Part shown: in pieces, positions 9,543 to 19,000 of the stretch
How the letters are laid out: the number at the start of each line of letters is the position of its first letter
Numbering within the stretch: position 1 is the first letter of the stretch
Origin: Clitopilus passeckerianus
Lineage: Eukaryota; Basidiomycota; Agaricomycetes; Agaricales; Entolomataceae
Assembly (NCBI GenBank): GCA_944990035.1
Contig: CALYLX010000083.1
Coordinates: 62,001-126,000 of the forward strand
Length of the DNA: 64,000 nt
Direction of reading: 5' to 3'
Translations under genes and position numbers: made by a program
Notes under the pieces: generated by a model
Database searches by the model: none
Told to the model about the DNA's origin: nothing
The model's input: the letters and a program-made list of their open reading frames with translations, nothing else

Positions 9543-12500
9543 ATGTCACAAGACAACAACAACAAGAAGGACATTGGAGCCAAACCCCAAACGTTCTCCG
9601 GAGACCGATCCAAGACCAGAAAGTTCATTCAGGAACTTGAAGACTACCTCATCCTAAACAACCTCAACCAACTCGAAGATGACAAGAAGATTCGCATCGC
9701 CCTATCCTTCCTCAAAGAAGGAACTGCAGCAGCATGGGGATTAGAATTTCACGATAAATATTCAGCAGCTGAAAGGAAAGCCACCTACGCTGAATTTATC
9801 AGCCAATTCAAAGAAGCCTTTTCCCCTACCGACGACAAAGCTGCCGCACTTCTCCAACTCAAAGCCTTACGACAGGATGGGACAGCTGACGAATTTGTCA
9901 CCGTCTTCAAGAATATTCTTGCACGAACTGATCTCAGCGGTGACACTGCAAAGATCGAGATCTTCATGGAAGGACTTACCCCCAACTCCGAGAGAAAATT
10001 CTCTTTTCCGATTCCCCCTACCACATTCGACGATTGGGTCAAGAAAGCCGTCCAGTTTGACAACAACTGGCGACGTGCCAAGACAATCATGGGACATACC
10101 CGTATCATCAAGACATCTGATATGGTCAAAGGTGCTTACAAAACACCTACTGGAGCCCGAGACCCAATGGCTATGGATGTTGATCGTTTCACCACTGATC
10201 CACCCAAACGCCGCCTCACCCAGGAGGAAAGAGAACATCACAAGAAGAACAACTTGTGCTACTATTGCTCCAAGAAAGGTCACACGATCCAACAATGTCT
10301 TCAAAGGAAGAATTTTGGAAGAACCTACCCTAGCAACAACGACAGCCGATTCCACAAGAAACCTGAGAAGGGAGCCGAGTTGATCAAATATGTCAGAGCA
10401 GTCCTAGCTGACATGCCCCAAGAAGAAGCCGCTGAATTCTACACCGAAGCAGAGGCTGAGGGTTTTAAAGAGGAAGACTGCAAAGCCGACGTCAGTACTT
10501 CTCGCCCGATTGATATTTCCAGTGTACTTGTAGCTACTGATTTTTATGCTGAATCTATGCGTATCCCAATCTCTCTACAAGACCCCCTAGATGGAAATAC
10601 AACAATCGCCGGCACAAAAGCTCTCATTGACTCTGGAGCGCAAGGGTCATTTATCGACTCCGTCTTTGCCAAGACACATCACCTCCCGCTACTCCCACTC
10701 CGACAACCGATTACAGCACGAAACGTTGATGGCACCCTGAACAAACAAGGAACTATTACCCACTTTACCTGGGTTATTGCCAAGATAGGGACAGCCATCA
10801 TCAAGGAAAGATGTTTTGTCACTGGACTCGGGAAAGACCACCTGATTTTTGGATTACCCTGGCTAAAACGGGTAGATCCAATCATATCGTGGAGCGACGG
10901 CACACTCGAAATCGACGAATCACGCATTACCCAACGACTGTCGCAAACATTAATGCGAGCAGTAGACATCAAGCGGATGAGAGCCATCCGAGAACAACTA
11001 CTAGAGGAAAACACGCCACCTACCCCAGCACCTGATTGTTCCGAAGAGAATCCCGGAAAATCAGAAGGACTTAGCGACTATTTCCGAATAGTCGAAGACG
11101 GAGAAGAGATCAATGAAGACTTTCTCATCGCATACTGCCAGAACGAACCGGCAGTCGGAATATTCACCAAGGAGAAACCCCCACTTACGCAGGAACACAC
11201 AAAGGATTACCTTGTGTACGGGCCAATCAGGCCAACTACCACGATACAACAGACGGTGATAACACACCATCCAGCAACCAGACATCACACACAGCAGGTG
11301 TGGATACGTGCGAAAACATCAATTTCGCAAGCTCTGGAGCATAAACGAGAAGATAAGGAGCCAAAGAAATCCCTTGACGAAATCATCCCCGACTATCTTC
11401 AAGACTACAGAAAAGTCTTTGAGAAAGCAGCATCTGAACGATTCCCACCAAGCCGACCCTGGGATCATGCCATAGATCTGAAGACAGATTTCGTGCCAAA
11501 AGACTGCAAGGTCTATCCGCTCAGCCCCTTAGAGCAAGAAAAACTCGACGAGTTTCTCAAGGAAAATCTAGCCAAAGGATACATCCGAGAATCCAACTCC
11601 CCACAAGCATCTCCGTTTTTCTTCGTTGCAAAGAAAGACTCGGAAGCCCTAAGACCATGTCAGGACTACCGACGACTCAACGAAGGAACAATACCTAACG
11701 CTTACCCCTTACCGCTGGCTAGCGAACTCATCGATAAACTCAAAGGAGCAACTGTCTTCATCAAACTCGACATTCGATGGGGATATCACAACATCCGCAT
11801 CAAAGATGGTGACCAATGGAAAGCAGCGTTCAAGACCAACCGAGGGTTATTTGAACCAATGGTGATGTTCTTTGGACTAATGAACTCACCCGGTACCTTC
11901 CAAGCAATGATGAACCACCTTTTCCGAGACATGATAGACGAAGGATGGGTCATCATCTACATGGACGACATCCTCATCTTCTCCAACAATCCAGAAAAAC
12001 ACCAAGAATGCACACGCAGAGTCTTACAAAGACTACAAGACAACGATCTCTACCTCAAAGCAGAGAAATGCCAATTTGACACCACAAGAGTGGAGTACCT
12101 CGGGTTCATCATTGAACCAAACAAGATCTCCATGGACCCTGTCAAACTTGCAGGGATGCGCGACTGGCCTACGCCAACTACGGTAAAGGAAGTCCGATCA
12201 TTCCTAGGATTCGGAAACTTTTACTGCAGGTTCATCGGAAAATATGCGGAAATTGCCAAACCGCTGAATGAACTCACCAAGAAAGACAAGAAGTGGGAAT
12301 GGACCAATGAATGTCACAAAGCTTTCACTACCCTGAAAGACAAATTCCTGGAAGCGCCTGTGTTGCTGATGCCTGACCCCACGAAGCCATTTGTGGTGGA
12401 AAGCGACGCCTCAAAACATGCAACAGGAGCAGTCCTACAACAACGTGACGCCAACGGATCATGGCACCCATGTGGTTTCATATCTAAATCGTTCTCGGAA

Positions 12501-13964
12501 ACAGAACGGAACTATGAAATCTACGACCGAGAACTTCTAGGCATTATCCGCGCATTAGAAACCTGGCGACACTACTTCCATGGATCCCAACATTCAGTTG
12601 TGATTCTATCCGATCACAAAAACCTCACATACTTCCGAGAAGCCCGGAAGTTGAACCGACGACAAGCAAGATGGAATTTGATGCTATCCCAGTTTAACAT
12701 CAAACTTGTACACACCCCTGGTGCAAAGATGATACAATCTGACGCACTATCTCGACGACCAGACCACATCCCAGGTGAAGACACCGACAACGAAGACATC
12801 ATTCTCCTCCCCAACAAGCTCTTCCTTCGCTCAATTGACATTGAACTAAAGGACGAAATTGTACACAAGATGGTCAATGACAAACTGATTGTTGACGCCA
12901 TTCGCACCGCCAAAGAAGACGGACCCCCACCAATCCGATCAAACCTGGAAGACTGGAAATTTGACGATGGCATCTTGTACTACAAGGACAAGTGCGTGGT
13001 ACCAGATGACGAAGACCTCCGAAGGAAGATAGTCCAACGTTATCACGATCTACCCAGCGCAGGACACCCTGGACAATTTGGGACACTGGAGAAAGTCCGG
13101 AAGGACTACTGGTGGCCAGGGATGTCAGTGTTCATCAAGAACTTTGTGCAGGGCTGTGCAATGTGCCAACAAATGAAGATCAATCGCCACCCCACTGCTC
13201 CACCATTAATGCCCATCAAATCCGAAACCACTAGGCCATTTTCGCTAGTGACGTACGATTTTCACACGGATCTCCCAGAGAGTAATGGTTTCAATAGCAT
13301 TATGGCCGTGGTCGACCATGGAGCTACGAAGGGGGCAATTTTCATCCCTTGCACAAAGAAAATCGACGCCACAGGAACTGCAAATGCCTACATTGACAAC
13401 GTCTACCGTCGCTTTGGACTCCCCGATAAAGGAATTTCAGACAGAGGACCTCAATTCGCCTCTAAAGTTTTCCAAGAAATGGGACGACTCCTTGGAATCA
13501 AGCTCAACATGAGCACCGCCTACCACCCACAAACCGATGGTGCGACAGAAAGAATCAATCAGGAGATTGATGCCTATCTCCGCATCTTCTGTGCACAGAA
13601 CCCCGAATCCTGGTCCAAATGGATTACCACTCTAGAATTCTCCTACAACAGCCGAACACACTCTGTCACCAAACGAACCCCATTCTACCTAATGATGGGA
13701 TACGAACCACCTGCACTCCCATCAGTTGCTCCCACTAGCAAAATTCCCGCAGTTGACAAACGGATCAAGGAACTTCTGCTAGCACGCGATGAAGCAAATG
13801 CTGCACATGCACTTGCTGCGCAACGCATGGCAGATGAAGATCACACGACAGTTCACCCCATTCAAAGTCGGAGAAAAGGTGTGGTTAGAAGCCACAAATC
13901 TCAATCAAGGAAACATCTCCAAGAAACTAGCACCCAAACGAGAAGGACCCTTCAAGATACTTGA
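9543..13964 (+). CDS. Retrotransposon Gag-Pol polyprotein (frame ends early by frameshift)
   Basis: The first in-frame ATG is 9543, although the frame is open from 8982. In order: a retrotransposon Gag domain (KPQTFSGDRSKTRKFI, about 9585), a zin-knuckle CYYCSKKGHTIQQC (about 10257), aspartic protease ALIDSGAQGSF (about 10620), reverse transcriptase with IIYMDDILIF (YMDD at 11958-11969), RNase H starting VESDASKHATGAVL (about 12400), an integrase zinc finger (HDLPSAGHPG...CAMCQQM, about 13042-13175), and a DDE core with YDFHTDLP, SDRGPQFA and ATERINQE (about 13255-13565). All catalytic motifs are present. Near 13830-13850 the frame leaves the conserved sequence, which continues in the +1 frame, so the chromodomain is cut off. 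Gag and Pol share one frame, as in Tf1. Confidence 0.92.
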   Translation: MSQDNNNKKDIGAKPQTFSGDRSKTRKFIQELEDYLILNNLNQLEDDKKIRIALSFLKEGTAAAWGLEFHDKYSAAERKATYAEFISQFKEAFSPTDDKAAALLQLKALRQDGTADEFVTVFKNILARTDLSGDTAKIEIFMEGLTPNSERKFSFPIPPTTFDDWVKKAVQFDNNWRRAKTIMGHTRIIKTSDMVKGAYKTPTGARDPMAMDVDRFTTDPPKRRLTQEEREHHKKNNLCYYCSKKGHTIQQCLQRKNFGRTYPSNNDSRFHKKPEKGAELIKYVRAVLADMPQEEAAEFYTEAEAEGFKEEDCKADVSTSRPIDISSVLVATDFYAESMRIPISLQDPLDGNTTIAGTKALIDSGAQGSFIDSVFAKTHHLPLLPLRQPITARNVDGTLNKQGTITHFTWVIAKIGTAIIKERCFVTGLGKDHLIFGLPWLKRVDPIISWSDGTLEIDESRITQRLSQTLMRAVDIKRMRAIREQLLEENTPPTPAPDCSEENPGKSEGLSDYFRIVEDGEEINEDFLIAYCQNEPAVGIFTKEKPPLTQEHTKDYLVYGPIRPTTTIQQTVITHHPATRHHTQQVWIRAKTSISQALEHKREDKEPKKSLDEIIPDYLQDYRKVFEKAASERFPPSRPWDHAIDLKTDFVPKDCKVYPLSPLEQEKLDEFLKENLAKGYIRESNSPQASPFFFVAKKDSEALRPCQDYRRLNEGTIPNAYPLPLASELIDKLKGATVFIKLDIRWGYHNIRIKDGDQWKAAFKTNRGLFEPMVMFFGLMNSPGTFQAMMNHLFRDMIDEGWVIIYMDDILIFSNNPEKHQECTRRVLQRLQDNDLYLKAEKCQFDTTRVEYLGFIIEPNKISMDPVKLAGMRDWPTPTTVKEVRSFLGFGNFYCRFIGKYAEIAKPLNELTKKDKKWEWTNECHKAFTTLKDKFLEAPVLLMPDPTKPFVVESDASKHATGAVLQQRDANGSWHPCGFISKSFSETERNYEIYDRELLGIIRALETWRHYFHGSQHSVVILSDHKNLTYFREARKLNRRQARWNLMLSQFNIKLVHTPGAKMIQSDALSRRPDHIPGEDTDNEDIILLPNKLFLRSIDIELKDEIVHKMVNDKLIVDAIRTAKEDGPPPIRSNLEDWKFDDGILYYKDKCVVPDDEDLRRKIVQRYHDLPSAGHPGQFGTLEKVRKDYWWPGMSVFIKNFVQGCAMCQQMKINRHPTAPPLMPIKSETTRPFSLVTYDFHTDLPESNGFNSIMAVVDHGATKGAIFIPCTKKIDATGTANAYIDNVYRRFGLPDKGISDRGPQFASKVFQEMGRLLGIKLNMSTAYHPQTDGATERINQEIDAYLRIFCAQNPESWSKWITTLEFSYNSRTHSVTKRTPFYLMMGYEPPALPSVAPTSKIPAVDKRIKELLLARDEANAAHALAAQRMADEDHTTVHPIQSRRKGVVRSHKSQSRKHLQETSTQTRRTLQDT

Positions 13965-14292
13965 GGTAAAAGGACACCTGACCTATAAACTCGACCTGCC
14001 AAGACGATGGAAGATCCACCCGGTGATTCACGCATCACTTCTCACCCGTTACATCTCCACCAAAGCGCATGGACCCAGCTTCTCTAAACCGCCACCTGAC
14101 GAAATCGACGGAATAGAAGAATACGAAATAGAAGCAATTGTGGCCCATCAGAAACAAGGCAAAGGGCGACACAGATACCTCGTAAAATGGAAGGGATGGC
14201 CATCAGCGGACAACGAATGGATGCCCGAGTCGGAACTGCGGAACGCCAAGGAAATACTCACCGAGTATAAAAAGAGGAAGAAACTCACCTGA
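13789..14292 (+). pseudogene. Integrase C-terminus with chromodomain, separated by frameshift
   Basis: In the frame one base on from gag-pol, the conserved integrase tail resumes at about 13847 (FTPFKVGEKVWLEATNL), followed by GPFKILEV, IHPVIHASLL and a chromodomain: YEIEAIVAHQ, HRYLVKWKGW, NEWMPESEL. The ORF has an ATG at 13789, but its first residues are out-of-frame gag-pol sequence. The likely cause is a one-base insertion (or two-base deletion) near 13830-13850. Chromodomains target integration to marked chromatin in chromoviruses. Confidence 0.85.
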
Positions 14293-14330
14293 CACCACAT
14301 AGCAAACCCACTCACATCCACTATATAACA

Positions 14331-14993
14331 ATGTCTCAAAATGCCTCTTCCTACGACCGCACCATCATCCGCAACACCTTCAAATCCGATACCGCTATTA
14401 CGGCGCTCCGTACGCATACTGCCTGGAGCAGCAACGACAACCCTCTCACCGCTGTGGGAGAACAAGGAACCCTCTACCAAAACCGACGAACCGAAACTCG
14501 CAACGAAGTGGCTCGTCTGCGCCACCAATTTGCGAAAACCACTGACGATCTTGATCAACTTTTGGACAAAGTTGATCGAGAAACGGAGGAGACCCTCACA
14601 GACCTCTTCTTTGCTATTGGAGGAACAGCTTTCCTCGACGAATTCTTCCCCGAACGACAAAACTGGTTCAACAACCCAGAGGAGACAGACTTCGAAACCC
14701 TTGCCTCCAATCCCTGGGGGCCTGAGGAAAGTCAAGAAGAGGAAGTCACGATCCTCACTGCACGTCAAGTTTGCAGAACCCTACGAGCAATTCCTCCCGT
14801 CACCAATTTACACACCGCCGCAAAAATAAAACATAACCCCTTCGTCAAAAAAAAAGAACAGAACGACAACAAGGAAAACATCAACCCCAATGGCAAACCC
14901 TCCAACGCCATACCTCTCCGCATTCGAAAGCCCACCAGAGTCCGACTCACCAACGAAGACATCGAGCGTAAACAGTATTACCTAAGTTGTTAG
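14331..14993 (+). CDS. Extra 3' ORF of the retrotransposon, 220 aa, unknown
   Basis: An ATG-led frame begins 38 bp after the chromodomain stop, on the same strand. The product is hydrophilic: a probable helical segment (RNEVARLRHQFAKT, DDLDQLLDKVDRETEE), an acidic middle with FFAIGGTAFLDEFFPE, and a basic C-terminal third (KENINPNGK). It does not look like an envelope protein: I see no signal peptide or membrane anchor. I do not recognise it. The last 11 codons (DIERKQYYLSC) and the stop lie in the 52-bp LTR remnant, so the present C-terminus may be a junction product. Confidence 0.6.
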   Translation: MSQNASSYDRTIIRNTFKSDTAITALRTHTAWSSNDNPLTAVGEQGTLYQNRRTETRNEVARLRHQFAKTTDDLDQLLDKVDRETEETLTDLFFAIGGTAFLDEFFPERQNWFNNPEETDFETLASNPWGPEESQEEEVTILTARQVCRTLRAIPPVTNLHTAAKIKHNPFVKKKEQNDNKENINPNGKPSNAIPLRIRKPTRVRLTNEDIERKQYYLSC

Positions 14994-15007
14994 GCTCTGC
15001 CTTAACA
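14956..15007 (+). repeat. 3' LTR remnant, last 52 bp only
   Basis: These 52 bp are identical to 8893-8944, the end of the 5' LTR, and finish with the same TTAACA. The remaining 513 bp of the LTR, including U3 and the TATA box, are absent. No full LTR occurs further downstream in the window. Confidence 0.85.
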
Positions 15008-15341
15008 GTTTCGACTTTGGTGATCTGACTCACCTCAAGCAACCGTCGAAGGACTGAATTCCGATGACATGGCTGCAGGTCTGACCTATCATCATGTTCA
15101 TTTCGAGGAGAAGAGGTACTACAGTTCGGCACGACGCACAAAGGAACTATTGAAGACACCAGCACCTTCGTCTCGAGGTTCTCAATCTGTTCCTCTACCA
15201 TCAGAGGAGGACTCAGAGGAAGAATCTTCAAACAAGAGCGGGCCCTCTGGAGGCGAAGAGAGCTCAGACAATGGGGGTTCAAAGCCACAAGACGATGAAG
15301 AAAGTGGTGACAGTGAGGTGAGCCCAGACGACGCAGAGTAG
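15008..15341 (+). pseudogene. 3' remnant of a gene related to 5666-7440 (tentative)
   Basis: Directly after the retroelement the sequence reads FDFGDLTHLKQPSKD and a stop. In the next frame it continues as DDMAAGLTYHHVHFEE, then a Ser/Glu-rich acidic tail (SEEDSEEESSNKSG) ending at TAG 15339-15341. The spacing from FDFG to GLTY is like FDFG to IGYT in the gene at 5666-7440, suggesting a paralogue beheaded by the element and frameshifted once, or with an unseen intron. Short matches only, so this is tentative. Confidence 0.35.
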
Positions 15342-16013
15342 AAACAGACAGGTTTTTGGTGCGTAATGATTGCATACCCTTACGTCTTTGGATGGATTAG
15401 TTAAATCTATTCTTAGGTATCCTCTGAGTGGCGTCATCTCGTCCTGTAGGGTCCACTGCATATTGAACTTTCCACGTCCATTGTACTACTGCCTTATACT
15501 CTATTCCCACTACGTCTCTTATCTGTTTTATATATATATTTGCGTTATATGACTTGCATTGTTTAGGTTCTCGACGTATCCAGTCCCGCGTACCCAAAGG
15601 CAACAGATCAATTCAGAATATTGCGTTGCAAGGGCTCGCAATCCGACGGAAGTTCAAAGTTGCTCCGGCGCCAAAGGTCACGCTTTCGGTTTTTCAAAAA
15701 AGTGATCACGTGATCCTCTTGGAAAGTAGCGTCCTCGACGCCACCATGGTGGCGCTCAGTGGTATATCTCTCTAGATCCGGTTTCGACCCCGCTGCTTTG
15801 TCTCCCTCGAAAGATTATCATGATCCCAGCGCTCTGCAGAGTGAGTTTGAGTTTTTGGTACATGAATATGTGTTAACCTCTTAGTAGATTCATTCGTCGG
15901 CTTATTTCTATCTTCTTTACTACCTCCTATGGCTTACAGCAATTGCTGGATCACTACGAGGAAGCCATAACACTGTCTCGAGCGGTGTCCTAGAATATCG
16001 GGCTCATACCTTC
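15342..16013. other. Non-coding stretch with two perfect palindromes
   Basis: No convincing gene. It holds a 12-bp palindrome GATCACGTGATC at 15704-15715 and a 16-bp palindrome CGCCACCATGGTGGCG at 15739-15754, only 23 bp apart. An A/TCTCTCTAG sequence at 15766-15775 could be the 5' end of the Helitron (Helitrons start with TC after a host A), but I cannot prove it. Confidence 0.5.
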
Positions 16014-19000
16014 ATGTCCGTATGCTACGCATTTATAAACGCTGCAATCTATTTTTACGGCTGTAGCTTGAGCCTTTCTTCCAACCGAGGTGCACCGGAT
16101 CGTACCTGTGGTGTAGTTCGCGTGAGAGGCGGTGGGAGACCCACTACCCCCGCATTGACTTACGCAAAAGAAGAATGGAAGCTTGTATATCACCTCCCGG
16201 TGGACAAGACATATGCATATAAACATAGTTCAAAGTATTTGTGCACTACAGAAAGTTTGACCAGCCTAATCCCATTGGCGTCTCGGAAGCTTGCGTTGAA
16301 AATCGCTAAAACGCACAAGGTCAAGTTGACACATAACATTGCTGGCGCCGAGATTGGAAAAGCCTTTGACAACCATTACTGTTGCAACTGCAACAACTTC
16401 GTGTCTATGCTTCAGAGAAGAAACACAACCAGAAGCACACGTAAATTACCAAAGGTTCTGGCATCTGAACTCCCGTCTCTGACCTTCCCTCCACCGCCAA
16501 TTGATAAAGACCTCATGGAAACTATTATTATCAGGTTCTGTGCCGAGAACGATGAGAGAAATATCAGTGAGAAGGGTTGTGCAGTATGCGGTCAATTAAC
16601 GGCGGTGAAGGATCTCTCAGCCATCAAATCAGTTAGAAACAATCTACGCACTTTGGACGTTACCGGAGTAACAAGAAAGGAAAGATTCTCCCGTGACTCG
16701 CCAGTCGAAGAAATTGATGGCCCAGTAGTAATCCCAGACTGTCCGGACATCTGCACTACGTGTCGAAGTTCAATCAGAAAGGGGGACATCCCAGCCAACG
16801 CCCTAGCGAATGGCCTATGGGTTGGAGAAGTCCCCCGGCAGCTGAAAGATCTGACTTTCATCGAGAAGCTAATGGTGTCAAGAATCAGACACAACGCCTG
16901 TTTTGCGACCGTGGCGGCGGGCGGTCGCAAGTTGAAGTGCAATGTAGTCGCTTTCGAATGTAATTTACCTAAGGTGTATGGCATGCTTCCTCCTTCTGTC
17001 AAAGACCTGAATGATATGATCGCGATTCTGTTCACCGGCCCGACAGATCCGACAGAATCAGATCTCAAGCGAACACCTTTCTTGGTCAGGCGTCGTGTGG
17101 TTGCTGATGCCCTTGAATGGTTGGCGCTAAATCACCCTAACTATAGCGATATCACCATTTCAAAGTTGAACTTAAGTGAATACCCCGAAGAGGGTATCCC
17201 TGTAGACGTTGTATATCAGAAACGAGACTCAAATAAAGACCTAGAAAATGTGGCGGTATATGATAACGATGATGAGGACAGGGTTGAGAGCGGAAAATGT
17301 CCCTTCTCTGTCCACGGGCTCGTTGATATTCCAGGCTCAAAGTTGACAGCGGCAGAGTTAAAAGCAAAAGCCGTTCAACACTGGAACAACGGCGGAGCTG
17401 CATTAAGAATGGGTAAAAGTGCTGAGCCCGTCGGAGCGTTCAATAACCCGTCCTGGTGGCCGCAGATGTTTCCTTGGCTGTTTCCCTATGGCTTAGGCTC
17501 TATTGGGATGAGTAACCTGTCTCTGAAACAGCATAAGAGATTCCTACTAATGTATCATGATAAAAGGTTCCAAGTTGATGAGTTATTTGCACTGATCACA
17601 TTCAATAACAAACAACTCCGATCTGCTTCAGATGCAAGCTTTCTCACTGTGGAAAAAACGGAATTTCCTCGCATGTGTGATCGTTTGATGTCACTTCGTG
17701 AAGACGTACTGGAGAACGTAGCTGAAAGGATGGCAAGAGGTGAAAATGTTGCGACCTCAAAAGATAAAACAGAAGCTGAACAGAACTGTTTTCAAGTATT
17801 GAAGGACTTGGATCATATAAATGGCAGCGTATCCGGCTCCTTGACAAGTAAGAAGTGGATGAGAAATGAGATATGGTCGATGGTGAATCATTATGGCGCC
17901 CCGTTGTGGTATGTAACCCTCAACCCGGCCGATAAAAAACATCCGATCTGTATGTATTGGTGTAGCAAAAAAACAGAATTCAATCCAGACTTATTTGTCT
18001 CAGAGGACGAAAGACGCCGTCTCATAGCAAACAATCCTGTCGCTGGAGCAAGATTCTTTCATTTCATGATCTCTAACTTTATTAAGCATGTTCTAGGTGT
18101 GTCAGCGCAACATGAAGGTTTCTTTGGACACACTAAGGGCTACTATGGCACAGTGGAACAACAAGGGCGTCTATCTCTCCACCTCCACATGTTAATCTGG
18201 ATCGAAGGGTGTCCTACCCCAGAAGAAACCAGACAAAGAATCATGGACCCCACCTCTGACTTCAGAAGACAGCTCGTCAAATATTTGGAGTCTAGGCACC
18301 AAGGAGAATTGATCGGAGGCTCGAAGAACGAAATTACGGATGTTCTGTTGCACAAAAAGGATGATTCCTCCTACGTGGACCCAACCACTACCTTGCCTAC
18401 CCCCCCTCCAAAACGCTGCCAATCCAAATGCGATGACTGTCCTGCTTGTGAAAAGAACAAAGGATGGTGGAAGACCTTTACAACAATGGTGAATGACCTT
18501 GTACTGCGGTCAAACTTCCATATATGCTGGTCTTCCTACATCAGCGCTGGTACAAAGAAGAAGAATACAGACGCTCCAGGCTGCCTCGATAACATATGGA
18601 AGAAATGCAAAGCCCGCATGCCAAGAAAAATCTTCCCCTCAACGATAATTAATGAATCAAACGGATCAATACGGCTTCGACATATGGAAGACAGGCTTAA
18701 CACCTTTGTCCCTTTGATAATGTATTTGTTTCGCTCAAACACAGACGTTACTAGTCTGAGATCAGGGACTTCTATTAAAGCTGTGCTGTTGTATATCTCG
18801 AATTATATCACCAAGGTTTCCTTGAAGACGCATACAATATTTGATTCAGTTCGATCGATTTTCCGCCGAAATCACGACCTAAAGGCTAGCAATCGACCTA
18901 GGGCAGAGAAGGGTAGAATACTCATGACAAAGATGGTCAACAGTATGAGTGCAAAACTGGAAATAGGAGCGCCTATGGCGAGCCTGTACCTTCTGGGAAA

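Larger units (their letters stand above)
8380..15007 (+). mobile_element. Ty3/gypsy retrotransposon with chromodomain, Tf1/sushi-like (right copy)
   Basis: The order is 5' LTR 8380-8944, self-primer binding site, leader, gag-protease-RT-RNase H-integrase in one frame, a chromodomain tail in a shifted frame, an extra ORF, and a 52-bp piece of the 3' LTR. The single Gag-Pol frame, the chromodomain and an 11-nt self-primer are all traits of Tf1/sushi-type chromoviruses. The 5-bp flanks (agtag before, gtttc after) do not match, so there is no target-site duplication. With the truncated 3' LTR this points to a rearranged, immobile copy. Confidence 0.9.
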
